Assembly: GCF_002968575.1 (NCBI RefSeq)
Contig: NZ_PVBM01000005.1
Coordinates: 124,001 to 188,000 of the forward strand
Direction of reading: 5' to 3'
Source of the DNA: Neorhizobium huautlense
GTDB lineage: Bacteria > Pseudomonadota > Alphaproteobacteria > Rhizobiales > Rhizobiaceae
Length of the DNA stretch: 64,000 nt
Shown: positions 27,795 to 36,649 of the stretch, piece after piece
Position numbering within the stretch: the stretch's first letter is position 1
How the letters are laid out: the number at the start of each line of letters is the position of its first letter
Notes under the pieces: generated by a model
The model's database searches: none
Seen by the model: the letters and a program-made list of their open reading frames with translations, nothing else
What the model was told of the DNA's origin: nothing
Translations under genes and position numbers: made by a program

Positions 27795-28622
27795 ATGGCT
27801 AACGGAAACTATTCTCAACCGGGCCGGTATCGAAACGACCGGATGCGAGGCGAACGCGATTTTCCTCGCGAGCCGTCCGGTGATTATCGCCCGGGAGACA
27901 CGGGGTACGTCCGCGGTTTTGGCGACAATCAGCGAAGCGGCGACAATTTTCCCGGCGATCACGAATACGGCCGGGAGGATGGCGATCGCTCGCGGTTCTC
28001 CCGCTATGGCCGGGGCGAGCAATGGGCCACCGACGACTACGGTTATGACCCCGGCTACGGTGATACGGAGCGCTCGCGAATATGGGCGCGCGACTCCTAC
28101 CGGGGCAGACCCTCTTCATTCAGCTATGAACCCGGCCGCGGTCGCGTGAACCAGGCCTATGGCGAGCAATACGGTTCGGACTATGGTTACGGCGGCGAGA
28201 GCCGGCCGCGCTACGGCCAGGAGCACCGGTTCCGCGAAGAAGAGGACTATGGCCGCAAACGTGGCTTCATGGAGCGGGCAGGCGACGAGGTCGCTTCCTG
28301 GTTCGGCGATGAGGAGGCCGAACAGCGTCGCGCGATGGATGAACATCGGGGAAAGGGACCGAAGGGTTACCAACGCTCCGACACCAGGATCGAAGAAGAC
28401 GTCAACGACCGTCTGAGCGATGATCCCATACTGGACGCTTCGAACATCTCGGTTACCGTGAAAGGTGCGGAGGTCACCCTCGACGGCTTCGTTTCCAGCC
28501 GCTGGGACAAACGCCGGGCCGAGGATCTCGTGGACGGTGTTTCGGGTGTACGGCATGTGCAGAACAACCTGCGCGTCAACAACGCTCCGACCGACACCTT
28601 GACAGGTTCGACGACCATCTGA
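27795..28622 (+). CDS. BON-domain protein with SWFGD-type motif
   Basis: 275 residues from ATG 27795, preceded by GAGGAGA. The first 160 residues are highly hydrophilic and rich in Arg, Gly, Tyr and Asp, probably disordered. Near residue 170 GDEVASWFGDEEAEQRR is the SWFGD motif that accompanies some BON proteins. Residues 195-265 are one BON domain (DTRIEEDVNDRLSDD, then VTVKGAEVTLDGFVSS and GVRHVQNNLRV). BON domains are thought to bind membranes or surfaces during osmotic stress. No signal peptide is seen. It has a clear EcfG promoter. Confidence 0.85.
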   Translation: MANGNYSQPGRYRNDRMRGERDFPREPSGDYRPGDTGYVRGFGDNQRSGDNFPGDHEYGREDGDRSRFSRYGRGEQWATDDYGYDPGYGDTERSRIWARDSYRGRPSSFSYEPGRGRVNQAYGEQYGSDYGYGGESRPRYGQEHRFREEEDYGRKRGFMERAGDEVASWFGDEEAEQRRAMDEHRGKGPKGYQRSDTRIEEDVNDRLSDDPILDASNISVTVKGAEVTLDGFVSSRWDKRRAEDLVDGVSGVRHVQNNLRVNNAPTDTLTGSTTI

Positions 28623-28639
28623 TCCGGTCGGCAGGCGCC

Positions 28640-28667
28640 ACTGGACCGCTTTGCGGAGGGGTCCAGT
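28640..28667 (+). terminator. Stem-loop after the BON gene
   Basis: ACTGGACC at 28640-28647 pairs with GGTCCAGT at 28660-28667, with an inner CCGC/GCGG pair possible. No U-run follows, so terminator strength is uncertain. Confidence 0.5.
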
Positions 28668-28864
28668 CCTCGAAGTCGATGATAAAACCCCTTTCGGCGA
28701 ACCCTCGCGGAAAAGACACATTGTCAGCAATCAATCCTTGGCCCGACTTCCAAAACCAGTTAGAAGTCCTGTGCTGCATATATTAGTAGATGGCGGGATA
28801 CATAAATGAACATGAGGGCGGACGGCAGGCCACGTGCGCCGTCTTTTCGGGTTAACTCCAGGAA

Positions 28865-30565
28865 ATGTTAAGAATTTCGCGGTTTTTCCCGATTGCGCCC
28901 ATTGGCGCGTATCTGGTTGCGCTCGCAGCCGGTGTGGCTCTGCCCCTGCTGATCTTCGTCGGTTATCTGATGATGGAGCTGGAGGCGAACGAGCGCGAAA
29001 TCCTTGCCAACGACACGGCTGAGGACGCACAGCTCATTGCTCGCGCCGTCGATCGCGAGCTGCAGGATATGGCAACGACGCTGCGGATCCTCGTGACGTC
29101 GCCGGAGCTTAAAAACGGGGACCTGAAGTCATTCCACAACAGGACCCAGACCAGCCTGCGCTCCAATTCGCTGTATGTGCTGGTCGTCGATGCGGATGGG
29201 CAACAGAAACTCAATACGCGCGTGCCCTTTGGAACTCCCCTCCAGAAGGTTTCCAATCCAACGGCGCTTCAGTCGGCGCTGCGCAGCGGCGTGACCGAAG
29301 TTTCCGGCGTCTTTTTCGGGGCAACCAGCGGCAAGCATGTGTTCAACATCACCATGCCGATGCCCACCGAAGTCTCCGGCGCCGGTGCGGCGATGGTCAT
29401 CACGCAGAATGCCGAGGATCTACAGAAGCTGATTTCCGTGGAGAGGCTTCCCGCAGGCTGGTCCGTCGCCATCGTCGACGGCCTGGGAAATGTAGTTACG
29501 TCCGTCGGGGCCGACACATTCGCCTCAGGCTCTGCCTTTCCCGCAAATACCCTGAAACTGATGACAGGTTTCAAGGGGACCATCGAGGACATGAGCGGTG
29601 ACCGCAGGCAGATGTATGGTTATGCGCAGATCACCGGCTGGACCTGGAAGGCGGTCGTCTGGGGCCCGATCGATACGGCGCAGGCGAGCATTCTCACCAC
29701 ATGGCGGCAGTTGATCGGGGGCGGCGCGATCTTTCTCGCCGTCGGCATGTTGATCGCCTGGCTGGTCGGGCGTCAGCTTCGGATTCCCATCCGGCAGCTC
29801 GCGCAAATGGCTGAACGGATGGGCAGGGGCGAGATCGTTTCGCCCATCGAAACGAAAATCCGCGAAGCCAACCAGGTTGCGGTGGCTCTATCGAACGCAT
29901 CCTTCGACCGCAGCCAGGCGGAGGACCGCATCCATCTGATCCTGCATGAGCTCGTACATCGCACGAAGAACATCCTGACTCTGGTGCAGGCCATGATGCG
30001 TCAGCTGGCGCGCAAGGACACCACCATGGAGGAGTTCCAGAGGGCTATCAGTGGCCGGTTGCAGGGGCTCGGCAAATCCATCGAAGCACTTGCGAAAGAG
30101 CAGTGGTCGGGGGTTTCGATTCGGCGAGTCATCGAAATCCATCTCAGTACCTTTGGAGAAGTGGCCGAGCGGGTCGAACTTCAGGGAGCGGATTTCACGC
30201 TCAAAGCCGAAGCGGTACAGAATCTGGGCCTCATCCTGCATGAGCTTGCGACCAATTCCGTCAAGTACGGTGCGCTTTCGGTGCCGCACGGCAAGGTCCG
30301 GATCGCCTGGAAGGACGTGGTCAAGGATGATGAGGACGAGGTAAAGCTGCGCCTGGTGTGGGAAGAAAAGAACGGGCCGCCGGTTCATGAGCCCTCACGC
30401 ACCGGCTTCGGCACCACCATCGTCAAGCGCCATGCGGCAGCGGCTTTTGGGGGGGAGGTCGAAATCGATTTTAATCCCGGAGGGCTTTGCTGGAGGTTGA
30501 CCGCGCCGCGTGCCGCGTTCGAGCGAGGCGAGGGCGCCGACGATCTGAGGGACATAGCGATTTAG
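28865..30565 (+). CDS. HWE-family sensor histidine kinase
   Basis: 566 residues from ATG 28865 with AGGAA upstream. A first helix (about 12-36), an extracytoplasmic dCache/CHASE-like sensor, and a second helix (about 280-302, IFLAVGMLIAWLVG) are followed by HAMP (RQLRIPIRQLAQMAERMGRGE). The kinase core begins HELVHRTKNILTLVQAM, phospho-His near residue 366, and the ATPase has LILHELATNSVKYGALS and TGFGTTIVKR. These are HWE kinase signatures. No regulator is adjacent. HWE and HisKA_2 kinases often phosphorylate PhyR-type anti-anti-sigma factors, so it is a candidate input to the stress response. Confidence 0.88.
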   Translation: MLRISRFFPIAPIGAYLVALAAGVALPLLIFVGYLMMELEANEREILANDTAEDAQLIARAVDRELQDMATTLRILVTSPELKNGDLKSFHNRTQTSLRSNSLYVLVVDADGQQKLNTRVPFGTPLQKVSNPTALQSALRSGVTEVSGVFFGATSGKHVFNITMPMPTEVSGAGAAMVITQNAEDLQKLISVERLPAGWSVAIVDGLGNVVTSVGADTFASGSAFPANTLKLMTGFKGTIEDMSGDRRQMYGYAQITGWTWKAVVWGPIDTAQASILTTWRQLIGGGAIFLAVGMLIAWLVGRQLRIPIRQLAQMAERMGRGEIVSPIETKIREANQVAVALSNASFDRSQAEDRIHLILHELVHRTKNILTLVQAMMRQLARKDTTMEEFQRAISGRLQGLGKSIEALAKEQWSGVSIRRVIEIHLSTFGEVAERVELQGADFTLKAEAVQNLGLILHELATNSVKYGALSVPHGKVRIAWKDVVKDDEDEVKLRLVWEEKNGPPVHEPSRTGFGTTIVKRHAAAAFGGEVEIDFNPGGLCWRLTAPRAAFERGEGADDLRDIAI

Positions 30566-30574
30566 CCGACAACC

Positions 30575-30599
30575 GGAACGAAGGCGTCGCTTTGCCGTT
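30575..30599 (+). promoter_or_regulatory. EcfG-type stress promoter of topoisomerase IB
   Basis: GGAAC at 30575-30579, 16 nt, CGTT at 30596-30599. The first ATG of the gene is only 9 nt after the -10 element, so the transcript would be nearly leaderless unless translation begins at ATG 30617. Confidence 0.78.
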
Positions 30600-30607
30600 A
30601 ATCGGCC

Positions 30608-31720
30608 ATGGACGCCATGCTCACCACAATCGACATCGATCAGGATACCCTTCAAACAATCGGCCTTACCTATGTCAGCGATACGGAACCCGGCATCCGC
30701 AGGCTCCGGCGCGGCAAAGGGTTCTGCTACCGCCTGCCGGACGGAGCGCTGCTGACTGACGAGCGGGAGCGGCGAAGGATCGCAGCGCTCGGGCTGCCGC
30801 CTGCCTACGAGAATGTCTGGATCTGCCTCGATCCTCGCGGCCACCTGCAGGCAACAGGGTATGATTCCCGCGGCCGAAAGCAATACCGGTATCATCCCGA
30901 CTGGCAGAGTTTCCGCAGCGAACGAAAGTTCGACCAGCTCTTGAAGTTCGGAGAGGCGCTGCCGCGGATTCGCAGCCGGGCGAAACGGGATCTGGCACTT
31001 GGTCTGGATAAAACCGAGGCCGTGATTGCTGCGCTGGTCGCGCTCCTGGATGCGACGCACCTGCGGGTGGGAAACCAGGCCTACGCAAAAGAGAACAGGA
31101 CCTATGGAGCAACGACGCTCTTGAAGCGTCATATGACCCTGTCGGACGACGCGGTCCTCCTGCGCTTCACGGCGAAGGGCGGGAAGAGGGTACGGCACAC
31201 GCTGAAGCATCCGCGCCTGCAGCGCATCCTGGAGGAGATAGCGGATCTGCCCGGACGGCAGCTGTTTTCCTGGCCAGATGAACAGGGCGTGCCTCATTCG
31301 GTGGATTCAGGTCGCTTGAACGCCTACCTTGCCAAGGCGGCGGGTTTTCCGGTGTCGGCAAAGACATTCCGGACCTGGGGCGGGAGTCTCACCGCCTTCA
31401 ACGCTGCCTGGGACTTCATGGAAAGGGAAGGAAAGCCTCCAAAGATAAAATTGATGGCTCACGCGGCTTCTGACGCGTTGCACAATACCCCGGCGGTTTG
31501 CCGCTCCAGCTATATCCATCCAAGCATTTTGGAGCTTTCTGAAAACACGGCGCCACTGGAAAAGATAATGACAAACAAGGCGGAGCTGAATGTTCCGAGG
31601 GGCTTGAGGGAAAGCGAGGGCCGATTGGTGGCCTTTCTCCGGGAGGTTTCCCCGGAGAACCCGCCGATGACCGCCCGCGAAGCACTGCGGGCGGCTGTTG
31701 GAGAGCTGGCGAAAACTTAG
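30608..31720 (+). CDS. DNA topoisomerase IB (poxvirus-like)
   Basis: 370 residues. The N-terminal region (GKGFCYRLPDGALL) and RRRIAALGLPPAYENVWIC are standard for bacterial topoisomerase IB. LLDATHLRVGNQAYAKENRTYGATTL carries the catalytic Arg and Lys region, KTFRTWGG has the second Arg, and the nucleophile is the Tyr in CRSSYIHPSIL near residue 301. It relaxes supercoils of both signs by single-strand nicking. Starts at 30608 or 30617. It ends in a 4-nt tail-to-tail overlap with the DJ-1/PfpI gene. The EcfG promoter links it to stress. Confidence 0.92.
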   Translation: MDAMLTTIDIDQDTLQTIGLTYVSDTEPGIRRLRRGKGFCYRLPDGALLTDERERRRIAALGLPPAYENVWICLDPRGHLQATGYDSRGRKQYRYHPDWQSFRSERKFDQLLKFGEALPRIRSRAKRDLALGLDKTEAVIAALVALLDATHLRVGNQAYAKENRTYGATTLLKRHMTLSDDAVLLRFTAKGGKRVRHTLKHPRLQRILEEIADLPGRQLFSWPDEQGVPHSVDSGRLNAYLAKAAGFPVSAKTFRTWGGSLTAFNAAWDFMEREGKPPKIKLMAHAASDALHNTPAVCRSSYIHPSILELSENTAPLEKIMTNKAELNVPRGLRESEGRLVAFLREVSPENPPMTAREALRAAVGELAKT

Positions 31721-32277
31721 GCCGCGCGGCGATCGTGGGGACCTTCTTGAATCTCCTCGACGATCTTTTCCACGAACTGGGGAAGATCCTTTGGCGATCG
31801 AGACGTGATGATCCCGTTGTCGACGACCACCGCCTCGTCCTTCCAGGACGCGCCGGCATTGCGGATGTCGGTGCGAATGGAATGGTAAGAGGTAGCCTTG
31901 CGGCCGCGAAGCGCATCCGCTTCCACCAGCAGCCAAGGGCCGTGGCAGATCGCGGCAACCGGCTTGCCGCTCTTGACGAAGTCTCGCACCACCTTCACGG
32001 CTTCTTCATTAACGCGCAGAAGATCTGGGTTGATCTGCCCGCCGGGCAAAACCAGGGCGTCGAACTCCTCCGTCTTCACATTCTTCGCCTCGAGATCGAC
32101 GGACACGGTATCGCCCCAATCCTTCTCGTCCCAGCTCTTGATCTCGCCGGTTTTGATGGATGCGATCTTGACGGTGGCGCCTCGCTTCTTCAACTCCTCC
32201 AACGGAACCCGAAGTTCCGATCGTTCATAGCCGTCGGTGGCCAGAATAAGGATGGAAGCGGAATCGATAGCGGTCAT
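31717..32277 (-). CDS. DJ-1/PfpI family protein (type 1 glutamine amidotransferase-like)
   Basis: 186 residues. ILILATDGYERSELRVPLEELKKRG is the start of the family fold, DALVLPGGQINPDLLR is the Glu/Gly loop, and KPVAAICHGPWLLVEAD has the nucleophile elbow Cys followed by His. The C-terminus has GIITSRSPKDLPQF. Such proteins (YhbO/YajL type) have been tied to stress protection, with deglycase or chaperone roles debated. It follows a 66-aa gene by 34 nt and shares its stress promoter. Confidence 0.9.
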   Translation of the reverse strand: MTAIDSASILILATDGYERSELRVPLEELKKRGATVKIASIKTGEIKSWDEKDWGDTVSVDLEAKNVKTEEFDALVLPGGQINPDLLRVNEEAVKVVRDFVKSGKPVAAICHGPWLLVEADALRGRKATSYHSIRTDIRNAGASWKDEAVVVDNGIITSRSPKDLPQFVEKIVEEIQEGPHDRRAA

Positions 32278-32311
32278 TCATTACTCCTTCGGTCGATTTC
32301 GTCCGGCTCCT

Positions 32312-32512
32312 TCACAAGCGGCCTGAGGAAAGGTCACGGCCGTTGATCGACGCCGGAACGCTGATTTCATCGCGGGGCGACTTAGGTAGAGGCAGAACCA
32401 CGGCCTCCGGCACCATAACCTGAAGCTCTTCGGGGTGTTCCACGGCAAAAGTCTTCTTCTCGTGCCGGATTCCGGTCAGCCTGTTCCTGAGCATCTTGAA
32501 AAAGTGTCGCAT
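32312..32512 (-). CDS. Small basic protein, unknown
   Basis: 66 residues from ATG 32512, chosen because GGGAG lies 8 nt upstream. The N-terminus is basic (MRHFFKMLRNRLTGIRHEKK), and the middle has PEELQVMVPEAVVLPLPKSPRDE. No known family recognised. It is probably the first gene of an operon with the DJ-1/PfpI gene, driven by the promoter at 32566-32590. Confidence 0.6.
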   Translation of the reverse strand: MRHFFKMLRNRLTGIRHEKKTFAVEHPEELQVMVPEAVVLPLPKSPRDEISVPASINGRDLSSGRL

Positions 32513-32565
32513 GTTGATTTCTCCCGTCGCGAGGCAAGGGCGTCCGGCCCTCTCACGAAGGAGCA

Positions 32566-32590
32566 AACCCATGCGGTAGGGAATCGTTCC
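32566..32590 (-). promoter_or_regulatory. EcfG-type stress promoter, minus strand
   Basis: On the minus strand GGAAC (32590-32586), 16 nt, then GGTT (32569-32566); the -10 differs from CGTT by one base. It faces the 66-aa gene and the DJ-1/PfpI gene and diverges from the oxidase promoter at 32631. Confidence 0.62.
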
Positions 32591-32630
32591 AACTTTTTCT
32601 CAGAACGTTACAGAAAGTTATCGGGGGCCT

Positions 32631-32655
32631 GGAACAAAAGCGGGCAAGCCGCGTT
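32631..32655 (+). promoter_or_regulatory. EcfG-type stress promoter of the cytochrome oxidase operon
   Basis: GGAAC at 32631-32635, 16 nt, CGTT at 32652-32655, a full consensus match 55 nt before the oxidase subunit II start. Its -35 lies about 40 nt from the divergent promoter's -35. Confidence 0.78.
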
Positions 32656-32709
32656 CTTGGCCGGATGTTCGCGGCGTTGCCGCAAAACACTTGCCAGGTA
32701 TCGGCCGAA

Positions 32710-33756
32710 ATGAATGATGACCGCTTGGCTGCCTCCGGCCGGCCAATTCGATCAGGACCAAGCCTGGGCCGCCACGGCGTCTGTCGACGCCATCACCTCC
32801 TCCTTTTCGTTTTTCCGCCGCTCGCGTCATGCTCGGGAGCGCAATCCGCGCTGGATCCCGCAGGACCCGAGGCGGCAGGCGTCGCCACGCTCTTCTACAC
32901 GATGCTGATCGGCGGGATCGTCATCTGGTGCGGCGTTGTCGGTCTGCTCTTTTACGCGGCACGCAAGCGGCGGGCGCATTCGACGAAAAGTGCCGGCCAG
33001 TTGGTCCTGTGGGGTGGAGCCGTTTTTCCGACCGTGGTGCTTGCGGCGCTTCTGACCTATGCCGTCTGGCTGATGCCGGTCATGCGGCCCTGGTTTCAGG
33101 ATGATGCAAGCGGCATGCGGCGCATCGAAGTGACCGGCGAGCAATTCTGGTGGCGGGTCCGGTATCTCGGTGAGGACAGCGGGCCCGTCTTCGAGACGGC
33201 AAATGAAGTGCGCATACCCGTCGGCGAGCGGGTGGTTTTCCTGTTGAAGTCGCCGGATGTCATCCATTCCTTCTGGATCCCGGTGCTCGGGGGCAAGATG
33301 GACATGATCCCCGGGCGCGAAAACCGGTTGACGCTTGTCGCCGAAAAACCGGGCACCTATCGCGGGGTCTGCGCCGAATTCTGCGGGCCGTCCCACGCGC
33401 TGATGGCTTTTACGGTGCATGCCATGGAGCCACGGGCTTACGAAGCCTGGCTTTCGGCGCGGAAAAACTCGTCGGGTGCTGACGCGGAGGGCTTGGCACT
33501 TTTCCTGAGGCACGGCTGCGCCGCCTGCCATGCTATTTCAGGCACCGAGGCGCGCGGCACGATCGGTCCGGATCTTACCGCCTTCGGAGAACGCGGCAGC
33601 GTCGGCGCCGGGTCGCTAGCCAATACGGCCGAACATATTGCGCGGTTCATCCGCTACCCGGACGGCGTCAAGCCCGAGGTCCGGATGCCTCATTTCTCCA
33701 TGCTGCCGGATGCGGATGTCGAACGGATCGCAGCTTACCTGAAAGGGCTACGATGA
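32710..33756 (+). CDS. ctaC: Cytochrome c oxidase subunit II with fused cytochrome c (caa3 type)
   Basis: 348 residues from ATG 32710. A lipoprotein-like leader ends in LASC, followed by two membrane helices (about 60-80 and 100-120). The cupredoxin domain has the CuA ligands in DVIHSFWIP and CAEFCGPSHALM. The C-terminal 90 residues form a cytochrome c with CAACH and a distal Met in MLPD. Electrons would enter through the fused haem c, then CuA. It overlaps the subunit I/III gene by 4 nt. The ribosome site is weak. Confidence 0.9.
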   Translation: MNDDRLAASGRPIRSGPSLGRHGVCRRHHLLLFVFPPLASCSGAQSALDPAGPEAAGVATLFYTMLIGGIVIWCGVVGLLFYAARKRRAHSTKSAGQLVLWGGAVFPTVVLAALLTYAVWLMPVMRPWFQDDASGMRRIEVTGEQFWWRVRYLGEDSGPVFETANEVRIPVGERVVFLLKSPDVIHSFWIPVLGGKMDMIPGRENRLTLVAEKPGTYRGVCAEFCGPSHALMAFTVHAMEPRAYEAWLSARKNSSGADAEGLALFLRHGCAACHAISGTEARGTIGPDLTAFGERGSVGAGSLANTAEHIARFIRYPDGVKPEVRMPHFSMLPDADVERIAAYLKGLR

Positions 33757-36269
33757 CCCCAGAGCTCGGCAATTTCTCGGCCGAAGAAAGGGCGGCCCAG
33801 GAAGAACGGCTCCGCAAGGTGTGGGAGACGCCGAAGGGGCTCCGTTACTGGACATCGGTCAACAATAGCGAGATCGGCCTCTGGTACGGCGTGACTGCGT
33901 TCGCCTTCATGCTGTTTGCCGGTCTGCTCGGGCTTTTGATGCGCCTGCAGCTCGCGGTGCCCAACAACGATCTCATCTCGGCGGATCTCTTTAACCAGGC
34001 CTTTACGCTGCACGGCACAGTGATGATGTTTCTGTTCGCGGTGCCGATTTTCGAGGCGATCGCCATCTTCCTGTTGCCGTCGATGCTCGGCGCCCGCGAA
34101 TTGCCGTTCCCGCGTCTCTCTGCTTTCGGCTTCTGGAGCTTCCTCATTGGCGGGATCTTCGTCTGCGGTTCGATCTTCTTCAATGCGGCGCCGAATGCCG
34201 GTTGGTTCATGTATCCGCCGCTCGCGACCGACAAGGAATATTCGGGCATCGGTGCGGATATCTGGCTGCTCGGCCTCTCGTTCATCGAGGTGGCGTCGAT
34301 CGCCGCGGCCGTCGAGATCATCGTCGGCATCATGAAATGCCGGGCTCCGGGTATGCGCATCAACCTCATGCCGATGTTCGCCTGGTATCTCTTGATCGTC
34401 GCAGGGATGATCCTGTTTGCCTTCCCGCCGCTGATCGCCGGTGACATCCTGTTCGAGATGGAGCGGATGTTCGACTGGCCGTTCTTCGATGCCAAGAGGG
34501 GCGGCGACCCGCTCCTTTGGCAGCATCTCTTCTGGATCTTCGGCCATCCGGAGGTCTATATCATCTTCCTGCCCGCGATCGCGTTGATGGCGATGATCGT
34601 GCCGACCTTCTCGCAGCGGCCGATCGTCGGTTATTCCTGGATCGTGCTGGCGGCCGTCGGCACCGGCTTCCTGAGTTTCGGGCTCTGGGTGCACCATATG
34701 TTCGCGACCGGCCTGCCGCAGATTTCGCTGGCCTTCTTCTCCGCTGCGTCCGAGGCCGTGGCGATCCCGACCGGAGTGCAGATCTTCGTCTTCATCGCCA
34801 CGATGCTTGCCGGCCGGGTGATCTTTTCGGTGCCGATGCTGTTCGGTGCCGGCGGCGTCATCATCTTCGTGGTCGGCGGATTGACCGGCGTGATGGTGGC
34901 GCTGGTACCTTTCGACTGGCAGGCGCACGACACCTATTTCGTCGTCGCGCACCTTCATTATGTGCTGATCGGGGGCATGCTGTTTCCGGTGGTTGCCGGC
35001 ATCTATTATTATTTCCCGTTCGTAAGAGGCAAGAAGCTCAGCGATGCCTGGGGCAAGGTGGCGTTCTGGCTGATGTTCTCAGGCTTCAACATTGCCTTCT
35101 TCCCCATGCATTTTTCCGGCCTGCGAGGCATGCCGCGTCGCGTCTTCACCTATCCGGAGGGCATCGGCTGGGATTGGTTCAACCTGGTCTCCACGATCGG
35201 CGCCTTCATCTTCGCCTCGGGTGTGGCAATCGTCGTCACCGATATTCTGAGGCCAAAGCCAAAACCGACGGCGCGTAATCTCAATCCCTGGAATTCCGGC
35301 ACGCTGGAATGGACGAACGATCCTGACGAGAGCTGGGGCATGCGCTCGGTGCCGGTCATCACCAGCCGCTATCCGCTCTGGGACCAGCCGAACCTGCAGC
35401 GCGATATCGAGGCGGGCCGCTTTTATCTGCCGGATGCGAAGTCGGGCAAGCGCGAAACCCTCGTCACCTCGGTCCTGGATGCCGATCCGATCCAGTGCCT
35501 GCGGGTCGGCGGCGTTTCCTATGTGACGATCATCGCGGCGCTTGCGCTCGGCGGGGTCTTTATCGCGCTCACCTTCCATTGGTGGATCACGACCATTGTC
35601 TGCGCGATCATTACGTTCGTGGCCATCGTCGTCTGGCTGTGGACGGGGACGGCGCCGATCCCGGAGGAGCCGGAGATCGATGTCGGGCTCGGGCTCAAAC
35701 TGCCGATCTATGTCTCGGGTCCGGCGTCGGTCGGCTGGTGGGCGATGTTCATCACCATGGTGGGTGACGGAACGGCCTTCGCCAGCCTGATCTTCGGCTA
35801 TTTCTTCTACTGGACGATCCATGCGGATTTCACCGCCGCGGCACAGGGGCCGGGCATCTTATGGCCGATGATCGCGCTGGCGCTCTTCGTCGTCGCGTGG
35901 GCGCTGACGGTGCTTGCGCGGGAGCTCAATGAAAAGGGGCCGGTCGGGGCACGGCTCGCGCTGGTCGCGGGCTTCGTCGTCACGGTCGCAGCGTCGCTTG
36001 CAGGTCTGGCGGGTCCCTATTTCCACGCCATGGATCCGACCGCCAACGTCTATCCCGCCACCGTCTGGATCCTGGCAATCTGGACGGTGACGCATGGCGC
36101 CGTCGGCGCGATCATGCATCTCTACTGCCTGGCCCGCAGTTTTGCCGGCAGGATGACGGCGGAATACGATCAGGATATCCGCAATGTTACGCTCTACTGG
36201 CACTTCATGGCCGTCACCGCCGTGACAACCTTCGGCGTCATCGGCCTCTTTCCGATGGTGATAGAATGA
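33753..36269 (+). CDS. Fused cytochrome c oxidase subunits I and III
   Basis: 838 residues: COX1 at about 20-500 and COX3 at about 610-838. Haem and CuB ligands are present: His87 (HGTVMMF), His265 and Tyr269 (GHPEVY), His314-315, His400 and His402. Canonical proton-path residues are replaced. The K-channel Lys of the PTGIKIF segment is Gln343 (IPTGVQIF). The D-channel entry Asp of APDMAFPR is Glu116 (AREL), and the usual Asn residues around it are absent. The Glu in GHPEV is kept. Fused subunits are known in Thermus caa3 and in some alphaproteobacterial operons. Confidence 0.9.
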   Translation: MTPELGNFSAEERAAQEERLRKVWETPKGLRYWTSVNNSEIGLWYGVTAFAFMLFAGLLGLLMRLQLAVPNNDLISADLFNQAFTLHGTVMMFLFAVPIFEAIAIFLLPSMLGARELPFPRLSAFGFWSFLIGGIFVCGSIFFNAAPNAGWFMYPPLATDKEYSGIGADIWLLGLSFIEVASIAAAVEIIVGIMKCRAPGMRINLMPMFAWYLLIVAGMILFAFPPLIAGDILFEMERMFDWPFFDAKRGGDPLLWQHLFWIFGHPEVYIIFLPAIALMAMIVPTFSQRPIVGYSWIVLAAVGTGFLSFGLWVHHMFATGLPQISLAFFSAASEAVAIPTGVQIFVFIATMLAGRVIFSVPMLFGAGGVIIFVVGGLTGVMVALVPFDWQAHDTYFVVAHLHYVLIGGMLFPVVAGIYYYFPFVRGKKLSDAWGKVAFWLMFSGFNIAFFPMHFSGLRGMPRRVFTYPEGIGWDWFNLVSTIGAFIFASGVAIVVTDILRPKPKPTARNLNPWNSGTLEWTNDPDESWGMRSVPVITSRYPLWDQPNLQRDIEAGRFYLPDAKSGKRETLVTSVLDADPIQCLRVGGVSYVTIIAALALGGVFIALTFHWWITTIVCAIITFVAIVVWLWTGTAPIPEEPEIDVGLGLKLPIYVSGPASVGWWAMFITMVGDGTAFASLIFGYFFYWTIHADFTAAAQGPGILWPMIALALFVVAWALTVLARELNEKGPVGARLALVAGFVVTVAASLAGLAGPYFHAMDPTANVYPATVWILAIWTVTHGAVGAIMHLYCLARSFAGRMTAEYDQDIRNVTLYWHFMAVTAVTTFGVIGLFPMVIE

Positions 36270-36649
36270 AGAGCTTCATCCCGCGCGAGGTCGAAACCCT
36301 CTGGACGCTGTTTACCGCGCCCACCGTCTGGGCGCTGCATTTTGTCGTATGTTATGCGGCGGTCGCCATCTTCTGCGCCAAGGGGCTGGCCGAAGAGATT
36401 ACCTTCGGCACCCTGCGGTTCGCGTTGGGGGTCTTCACGCTGCTGGCGCTGGCGATGATCGTGCTGTCCGCCTATCTCGCCTGGCGGCAATGGGGTTTCG
36501 GATCGGGAGATCCTCCGCACGACGCGGCGACGCGGGAAGATCGAAAGTATTTTCAAGGTTTTGCGACGCTTCTCCTCTCCGGCCTCAGTTTCGTCGCCGT
36601 CGTCTATGCCGCCATTCCCTTGATCTTCATCGCGGAGTGCCAGCGTTGA
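36266..36649 (+). CDS. Small membrane protein of the oxidase operon
   Basis: 127 residues with three hydrophobic segments (about 15-40, 48-70, 97-122). It overlaps the subunit I/III gene by 4 nt and the CtaG-like gene by 4 nt. The first helix contains WALHFVVCYAAVAIFCAKG. Its position between the catalytic subunit and the assembly factor suggests an accessory subunit such as a subunit IV equivalent or an assembly protein. No family was recognised. Confidence 0.75.
   Translation: MKSFIPREVETLWTLFTAPTVWALHFVVCYAAVAIFCAKGLAEEITFGTLRFALGVFTLLALAMIVLSAYLAWRQWGFGSGDPPHDAATREDRKYFQGFATLLLSGLSFVAVVYAAIPLIFIAECQR

Noticed and set aside
28806..28871. 22-codon upstream frame overlapping the HWE kinase start
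   Set aside because: No ribosome site and a composition without hydrophobic or other gene-like features; could be a regulatory leader but nothing supports it.
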